The translations under genes and the position numbers were made by a program. From assembly GCA_010027295.1 (NCBI GenBank), contig RGVM01000057.1, forward strand, positions 1-9,754: DNA of 9,754 nt, in the 5' to 3' direction. Each line of letters begins with the position of its first letter. The first letter of the stretch is position 1. Of this stretch, positions 4,661-9,754 are shown piece after piece. The notes under the pieces are model-generated. The model did not search any database. It worked only from the letters and a program-made list of their open reading frames with translations, and was not told the DNA's origin. The stretch comes from Chitinophagia bacterium (lineage in GTDB: Bacteria; Bacteroidota; Bacteroidia; Chitinophagales; Chitinophagaceae).

Positions 4661-7596
4661 ATCGACTGCTTTTGTTTCTGATACCGCTCATCCTGGCCGC
4701 TCCATTCGTGGTCAGGGCCCAGTCGGGCATGGTGACGGGCAAGATCTCCACCTCCGACGGCAGGCCCCTAGAGGGTGCCAGCATCCGCTGGAGGGATGGG
4801 GGATCCGGAGCCCTGTCGGGCGCGGATGGCGGCTTCCGCCTGCAGACCCCTCAGAAGGGCACAGGGATACTCGTGGTATCCTTTTCCGGTTTTGAGACAC
4901 GGGAGATCCCCGTCAAGGACGACGCGCCATTGAGCATCGTGCTGTCGGAGGCCACCAAGGGCATGGACGAGGTGGTCGTCGTCGGCTATGGCACCCAGCG
5001 CAAGCGCGACGTCACAGGCGCCGTGGCATCCATACCCAAGGAGCGCTTGCAGCAACTGCCGAACACCAACATCGGACAGGCGCTGCAGGGTGCGGTGCCC
5101 GGACTCCAGATCAACACCAACAGCGGGGGGGCGGAGGACAACAACCTGTCGATCCTCATCCGCGGTCGCAACTCCATCAGTGCGAGCAACTCCCCGCTGA
5201 TCATCTGGGACGGCATCCCCTACGAAGGCGGCATCTCCGAGATCAACCCGAACGATGTGGAATCCATCGAGGTGCTCAAGGATGCCTCCGCAGCCGCCAT
5301 CTATGGCTCGCGCGGCTCCAACGGGGTCATCCTCATCACCAGCAAGCAGGGACGCAAGGGCCGACTCAGCATCACTTACGACGGCTTCCAGGGCGTGCAG
5401 ACGCTCACCAACAAGCCCGAGCTGATGAACGGGGAGCAGTTCTACCAGTTCAAGAAGACCCGCCTCAACGCAGGCAATATCATCTCCCCCGCGGAGCAGG
5501 CCGTCTATGATGCGGGCAAATGGGTCGACTGGTACGACCTTGCGACCCGACAGGGCAGCCGCACACAGCACTCGCTATCGCTGAACGGGGGATCCGACAG
5601 GATCTCGTTCTATGTGGGTGCGACCTACCTCGACGTCTCGGGCGTGTCGGTGAATGACCGGTTTCGCAGGTATTCGTTGCGTCCCAGCCTGGAGGTCAAG
5701 GTGACCAACTGGCTCACCGTCTCCAGCAGCACCCAGTTCTCGTATCAGAACCGCGATGGCCTGCCGGTCGAGTTCTTCGACACGCGCAATACCGGCGGGG
5801 GCGCCAACTTCTTCAATCCGCTTACGACGCCCTTCAACGCCGACGGCACGCTGAGGATCTACGCCTACGACGACTATCCGCCTGCGAGAAACCCGCTCTC
5901 TAACACTCTTGTGCCCAACAGCGACAACGGATACCGTGCCTTCTCCGCCAACAGCGCCAAGATCGACTTCCCCTTCCTGAAGGGACTCTCCTACAAGGTC
6001 AACACCGGTGTCGAGTTCGAGAACACCTCCCGGAAGACCTACTGGGGTCGCAACGTGGCACTAGGCCTCGAGACGGGCGGCACCGCCCTCAACTACCAGG
6101 CGGTGCAGACCAACACGACCGTCGAGAACATCCTCAACTTCACCCGCGAGTTTGGCAGGCACAGCGTGAACCTGACGGGCCTCTACAGCAGCCAGAGCAA
6201 CAGCTTCGACCGCGACCAGCTCGAGGGACAGGGCTTTCCCAATGACGTGCTCACCAACTACCAGATGAGCGCTGCCACGCTGCTAACGCCCTCCTCCGTC
6301 AACTTCCGGCAGAACCTCGTCTCCCAGATGGGCAGACTGAATTATGGCTACGATGGGCGCTATCTGCTCACCCTGACGGCGCGGAGGGACGGCTACTCGG
6401 CCTTCGGCAATGGTCGCAAGTACGGCCTCTTCCCCTCCGCCGCACTGGCATGGAACATCCACCGCGAATCCTTCATGCAGTCGCAGACCCTGTTCAGCAA
6501 CCTGAAGTTGCGCGGCTCCTACGGCCTCAATGGCAACCAGGCAGTCTCCTCCTACAGCTCGCTTGCAAAGCTATCCAGCGCTCCCTACCTGACGGGTACG
6601 ACGGTGCTGCCGGGCTATATCCCCAGCAGCCTCGCCAACGAAAAGCTCGGATGGGAGTCCACCCGTTCACTATCGCTCGGCCTCGACTTCGGCATCCTCA
6701 AGAACCGAATCACCGGTACCATCGATGTGTACTCGGCTCGCACGCAGGACCTGCTACTGAACCGCACCATCTCCTCGGTGCAGGGCTTCACCCGCATCCT
6801 CCAGAACATCGGCAAGACGGCCAACAAGGGCCTTGAAATAGGCCTCAACACGCAGAACCTCACGAAGCGCGCATTTACCTGGACGACGTCCGCCAACCTC
6901 ACCCTCAACCGCAACGAGATCGTCGACCTCTACGGCGACGGGAAGGACGACATCGTCAACGCCTGGTTCATCGGGAAGCCCATCAACGTCATCTACGGGC
7001 TTCAGTACGACGGCATCTTCCGAAGCGCGGAGGAAGTCGCCAACTCGGTGCAGAAGACGGCCAAGCCGGGATATGTGCGCGTGCGCAATGTGAACGGCGA
7101 TACGCTCATCAACGCCGCCGACAGGACGATCATCGGCTATGAGGACCCCCGCCTCCTCTGGGGCCTTACCAACACGTTCAAATACAAGGGCCTCAGTCTC
7201 ATGGTCTTCTTCCACGGCGTTCGCGGCGCCACCAAGCGCAACCCGCTGGAGGATGACAACGTCTTCACGGACGTGCGCCGCAACACCACGGTTAAGGACT
7301 GGTGGTCGCCCACGAACCCCAACGGCACGCATTTCGCGAACGACGCCAATGCCAACCCCCTCGGCGTGAACTTCTTCGAGCGCTCCGACTTCACCCGACT
7401 GAAGGACGTCTCGCTGGCCTATGAGCTCCCCGGAAAATGGCTGGACAAAGCCAAAGTCTCCGCTTGGAAGGTGTACGCCACGGGCCGTAACCTGGCCACG
7501 TTCACCCGGTACGGCGGCCTCGACCCCGAGCTCACCGACCAGCAGGGACTGCCCCTGCAGAAAGAAGTCATCGTGGGCATGACCGTGACCTTCTAA
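4657..7596 (+). CDS. SusC/RagA-type TonB-dependent outer-membrane receptor (second pair)
   Basis: This complete 979-residue protein imports a SusD-bound oligomer across the outer membrane using TonB-ExbBD energy. Order of parts: signal peptide ending VVRAQ (1-22); a carboxypeptidase-regulatory-like beta-sandwich (about 25-97, with GKISTSDGRPLEGASI and the usual SFSGFETREIPV); the TonB box and plug entry MDEVVVVGYGTQRKRDVTGA (103-122); the plug with GQALQGAVPGLQI (140-152) and the SusC signature VESIEVLKDASAAAIYGSRG (201-220) followed by SNGVILITSKQG; then a 22-strand-type barrel from about 235 to the terminal VGMTVTF. It has no N-terminal STN domain, so there is no sign of the sigma/anti-sigma signalling type, and no such regulator lies nearby. 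Its C-terminal third is clearly different from the partial receptor at the left edge, so a different substrate is likely. The chosen ATG is the only one that gives a full signal peptide. susD follows after 20 bases. Confidence 0.96.
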   Translation: MNRLLLFLIPLILAAPFVVRAQSGMVTGKISTSDGRPLEGASIRWRDGGSGALSGADGGFRLQTPQKGTGILVVSFSGFETREIPVKDDAPLSIVLSEATKGMDEVVVVGYGTQRKRDVTGAVASIPKERLQQLPNTNIGQALQGAVPGLQINTNSGGAEDNNLSILIRGRNSISASNSPLIIWDGIPYEGGISEINPNDVESIEVLKDASAAAIYGSRGSNGVILITSKQGRKGRLSITYDGFQGVQTLTNKPELMNGEQFYQFKKTRLNAGNIISPAEQAVYDAGKWVDWYDLATRQGSRTQHSLSLNGGSDRISFYVGATYLDVSGVSVNDRFRRYSLRPSLEVKVTNWLTVSSSTQFSYQNRDGLPVEFFDTRNTGGGANFFNPLTTPFNADGTLRIYAYDDYPPARNPLSNTLVPNSDNGYRAFSANSAKIDFPFLKGLSYKVNTGVEFENTSRKTYWGRNVALGLETGGTALNYQAVQTNTTVENILNFTREFGRHSVNLTGLYSSQSNSFDRDQLEGQGFPNDVLTNYQMSAATLLTPSSVNFRQNLVSQMGRLNYGYDGRYLLTLTARRDGYSAFGNGRKYGLFPSAALAWNIHRESFMQSQTLFSNLKLRGSYGLNGNQAVSSYSSLAKLSSAPYLTGTTVLPGYIPSSLANEKLGWESTRSLSLGLDFGILKNRITGTIDVYSARTQDLLLNRTISSVQGFTRILQNIGKTANKGLEIGLNTQNLTKRAFTWTTSANLTLNRNEIVDLYGDGKDDIVNAWFIGKPINVIYGLQYDGIFRSAEEVANSVQKTAKPGYVRVRNVNGDTLINAADRTIIGYEDPRLLWGLTNTFKYKGLSLMVFFHGVRGATKRNPLEDDNVFTDVRRNTTVKDWWSPTNPNGTHFANDANANPLGVNFFERSDFTRLKDVSLAYELPGKWLDKAKVSAWKVYATGRNLATFTRYGGLDPELTDQQGLPLQKEVIVGMTVTF

Positions 7597-7616
7597 GCAT
7601 CCCCAAACCCAAGACC

Positions 7617-9320
7617 ATGAGAAAGATATCCAGATACACCCTCATCACGGCACTTGCGCTCGGCATGGCAGGCTGCCGCAACGACTTCCTCACCGAGCAG
7701 CCCAAGGCCGTCATCGCCCCTGACAACCTCTATGTGAACCGGCAGGGCTTCGAGTCGGGCCTATATGGCATCTACAACCTCTGGCGCGCCGAGCGCAAGG
7801 GCATCAACGGCGCCTCCAACGACATGGCCATCACCGCCGCCGTCATCGGCGTCGACAACGCCTACAGCCTGCGACCTGCCGGCAACGCCCCCGAACAAGT
7901 GTTCAACGACTTCGGCATCCGCCTCAATCCCGCCGACGCCTATGTGCGCCGACTCTGGGAGTGGCTCTACCAGACCGTGAACGCCGCCAACACCCTCATC
8001 GACCGCTCCGAGAACCCCGCCATCGTCTGGACCGACGCCCAGAAGAAGCAGATCGTGGGAGAAGCCAAACTGCTGCGCGCCTGGGCCTACCGCCATCTCT
8101 CCTACCTCTATGGGGCCGTACCCCTGAACCTCTCGGAGTCGAAGGGCAGCACCATCCGTACCGACTGGGATCGAGCCAGCGTCGCCGAAGTGCGCAAGGC
8201 GATGGAGAAGGATCTCCTCGACGCGGAGGCCGGCATGTCGGACCTGCCGGTCGTAGAAGGCCGCGCCTCCAAAGTGGTGGCACAGCATTACCTCGCAGAG
8301 CTCTACCTCGCCATGGGTGATTTCCAGAAGGCGAGGGAGAAGGCGCAGGCCGTCATCAGCAACCCCAACTACAGGCTCGTGACGGCGCGCTACGGGACCA
8401 ACGCCACGCAGCCCGGCACACCCTTCACCGACATGTTCCTCGACCGTAACTCCAACCGCAGCCAGGGCAATACCGAGGCACTCTGGGTGATCCAGAACGA
8501 ATACCTCTCGACCGGGGGCGATGCGAACATCATGCGCCGCTGGTGGGTGAACCGATACAACGAGATCCGCGTGGGGAACCCCGTCAAGACGCCCATCACC
8601 TTCACCGTGGAGACCGGTGGTCGCGGCCTCGGGCGCTTCGCCGCCACCAAGTACGCGTACAGCGTCTATCAGCCCAACGACCACCGTGGCGGGCCGTTCG
8701 CCTGGAGGTTCTTCTACCTCATGAACAACCCGGCCTCCCTGCCCACCAACGCCAATATCAACACCGTGGCGACCTGTGCGACACCCGGCTACCGTACGGG
8801 ACCCGCCGGTGGACAGCTGGGTGACACCGTCAGGCTCAGTATCAACTGCAACGAGCCGGCGCCCAACGCCACGACGGCCTCCAACTGGCCGAGCATCCGC
8901 AAATGGGACTGGGCACCCACCGACCCCGCAGACGTGCAGAACTCCTCCAACTACAACGACCAGGTCTACCTACGCCTCGCCGAGACCTATCTCATCCTGG
9001 CCGAAGCACAGTTCCGCCTCAACGACCTCGCGGGAGCCGCCGCCACCCTTAACATCATCCGCACCCGCTCGAATGCCACGCCCATCACCCCGGCACAGGT
9101 GACGCTCGATTTCATTCTTGACGAACGCTCCCGCGAACTCATTACCGAGGAGCACCGCCGGTACACACTCCTGCGGACAGGCACCTGGTTCGCACGCACC
9201 AGGCAGTATAATCTCTATGCGAGCCAGTTCATCACCCTGCGCGACACCATCCTCCCCATCCCGCAGAGCGTGATCGACGCCAACCTCACCAAGCCCATGC
9301 CGCAGAACCCCGGCTATTGA
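7617..9320 (+). CDS. SusD/RagB-family surface lipoprotein (second pair)
   Basis: This 567-residue partner of the SusC just upstream is predicted to be lipidated at Cys20 (signal ending LALGMAGC; methionine at -3 is a loose lipobox). The N-terminal SusD region includes NAANTLIDRSENP (122-134) and VGEAKLLRAWAYRHLSYLYG (147-166). A TPR-like helical part follows (AQHYLAELYLAMGDFQKARE, 222-241). The C-terminal SusD_RagB part has VYLRLAETYLILAEAQFRLN (450-469), LDERSRELITEEHRR (501-515), ILPIP (545-549) and the end PMPQNPGY. Apart from the lipid cysteine there are only two cysteines, Cys387 and Cys411, in a variable loop region where a disulfide could form; this is inferred, not seen. It differs from the first SusD by 36 residues in length and throughout its middle, so the two pairs are not recent copies. 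A hairpin follows 12 bases after the stop. Confidence 0.96.
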   Translation: MRKISRYTLITALALGMAGCRNDFLTEQPKAVIAPDNLYVNRQGFESGLYGIYNLWRAERKGINGASNDMAITAAVIGVDNAYSLRPAGNAPEQVFNDFGIRLNPADAYVRRLWEWLYQTVNAANTLIDRSENPAIVWTDAQKKQIVGEAKLLRAWAYRHLSYLYGAVPLNLSESKGSTIRTDWDRASVAEVRKAMEKDLLDAEAGMSDLPVVEGRASKVVAQHYLAELYLAMGDFQKAREKAQAVISNPNYRLVTARYGTNATQPGTPFTDMFLDRNSNRSQGNTEALWVIQNEYLSTGGDANIMRRWWVNRYNEIRVGNPVKTPITFTVETGGRGLGRFAATKYAYSVYQPNDHRGGPFAWRFFYLMNNPASLPTNANINTVATCATPGYRTGPAGGQLGDTVRLSINCNEPAPNATTASNWPSIRKWDWAPTDPADVQNSSNYNDQVYLRLAETYLILAEAQFRLNDLAGAAATLNIIRTRSNATPITPAQVTLDFILDERSRELITEEHRRYTLLRTGTWFARTRQYNLYASQFITLRDTILPIPQSVIDANLTKPMPQNPGY

Positions 9321-9332
9321 CACACGCATACA

Positions 9333-9370
9333 CGACAGAGGCCGCTCCCATCCCGGAGCGGCCTCTGTCG
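9333..9370 (+). terminator. Strong hairpin after the second susCD pair, without a U tract
   Basis: A perfect 16-bp GC-rich stem (9333-9348 with 9355-9370) closes a six-base CATCCC loop, 12 bases after the susD stop. The bases after it (CTTCAAGAAC) do not form a T run, so it is not a textbook intrinsic terminator. It may end transcription weakly, protect the susCD mRNA 3' end, or allow read-through into the hydrolase-like gene at 9429. Confidence 0.7.
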
Positions 9371-9405
9371 CTTCAAGAACCTCCGCTTCCATCGATTCGT
9401 TTCAC

Positions 9406-9413
9406 TATCTTTT
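9406..9413 (+). promoter_or_regulatory. Possible -7 box before the hydrolase-like gene
   Basis: TATCTTTT matches the Bacteroidota -7 consensus TAnnTTTG except at the last base, and lies 15 bases before the ATG at 9429. No TTTG-like -33 box is seen at the right distance. If real, the gene has its own promoter as well as any read-through from susCD. Confidence 0.27.
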
Positions 9414-9428
9414 CATTCTGAAACAGCC

Positions 9429-9754
9429 ATGATCCGAAAGCGAATCCCATTTTTCTGCATCCTCCTGTCCATCGCATCGATTTCACAGGCACAGCAGGAC
9501 CTCCGATTCGATACGGTGATGGTCGAGTCAAGGGCCTGGTACCGCGACAGTCTGCGCAACATCCGCTATACCGACTGGAAGTCATACCCATCGGCCATGC
9601 TGCAGACATCACCCGAAGACGCCCGTCAGCACCCGGACCGCATTTGTCCGTATGGAGGTGAATTGACGAGGAAAACCACCTCCTCCGGCTATTTTCGCGC
9701 ACTGAAGAAGAATGGGCGCTGGATGCTCGTCGACCCGCATGGACATCCCTTCAT
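9429..9754 (+). CDS. Secreted glycoside-hydrolase-like protein, N-terminal part (runs off window)
   Basis: The frame is open from this ATG to the window edge, giving 108 residues with no stop. A signal peptide is clear: MIRKRIPFFCILLSIASISQ followed by AQ, cleaved near residue 20-22. There is then a segment with no recognised motif and a segment GYFR (87-90) plus NGRWMLVDPHGHPF (95-108). This last pattern (GYFR, a charged turn, GRWxLVDPxGxPF) is the lead-in seen in many Bacteroidota agarase-like and related TIM-barrel glycoside hydrolases, where it precedes the catalytic barrel. The barrel and its acidic residues would lie outside the window, so the family and substrate cannot be named. Its place directly after a susC/susD pair on the same strand fits a polysaccharide-utilisation locus in which a secreted enzyme supplies oligosaccharides to the receptor. 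ATG 9429 is chosen because it gives the signal peptide. Confidence 0.72.
   Translation, partial: MIRKRIPFFCILLSIASISQAQQDLRFDTVMVESRAWYRDSLRNIRYTDWKSYPSAMLQTSPEDARQHPDRICPYGGELTRKTTSSGYFRALKKNGRWMLVDPHGHPF

Noticed and set aside
4768..5571. 267-codon open frame on the minus strand across the second susC
   Set aside because: Lies entirely inside the signal, plug and early barrel of SusC and shows no domain of its own.
7761..8684. 307-codon open frame on the minus strand across the second susD
   Set aside because: Same type of GC-bias shadow, with a low-complexity V/G/E-rich protein and no family features.

Overview
The window looks like a chromosomal piece of a GC-rich member of the Bacteroidota, most likely from the Chitinophaga-type soil or freshwater lineages. 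The evidence is two SusC/SusD outer-membrane nutrient-uptake pairs, signal peptides ending in AQ, no Shine-Dalgarno sequences before the starts, and possible promoter boxes resembling the Bacteroidota TTTG / TAnnTTTG type. The lineage below phylum is inferred from style only; no rRNA or other marker gene is present.

Layout: (1) 1-2343, the 3' end of a susC gene followed by a complete susD gene, both on the plus strand, closed by a strong hairpin terminator at 2364-2395. (2) 2436-4013, a convergent minus-strand gene for an exported gamma-glutamyltranspeptidase-family (Ntn-hydrolase) enzyme. It keeps the autoprocessing threonine but appears to lack most residues that hold the gamma-glutamyl group in classical enzymes. 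(3) 4014-4656, a 643-base gene-free region between divergent genes. It holds two separate tandem arrays, both with an exact 19-base period but with different unit sequences. (4) 4657-9320, a second, complete susC/susD pair with a 20-base gap, followed by a 16-bp hairpin at 9333-9370. (5) From 9429 to the window edge, the start of a secreted protein whose GYFR / NGRWMLVDPHGHPF segment resembles the N-terminal region of agarase-like and related glycoside hydrolases.

How the parts fit: each SusD-like lipoprotein would cap its SusC-like TonB-dependent channel on the cell surface and pass a bound oligomer (glycan or peptide) inward using TonB energy. The hydrolase-like gene at the right edge suggests that the second pair belongs to a polysaccharide-utilisation locus. 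The two pairs differ clearly in sequence and length, so they are not a recent duplication and probably take different substrates. The GGT-family gene lies between them in the opposite orientation and is probably a separate transcription unit.

The most unusual part of the window is the pair of 19-base-period arrays upstream of the second susC. The protein-coding genes belong to well-known families. No CRISPR array, tRNA, rRNA, transposase or phage gene was seen.
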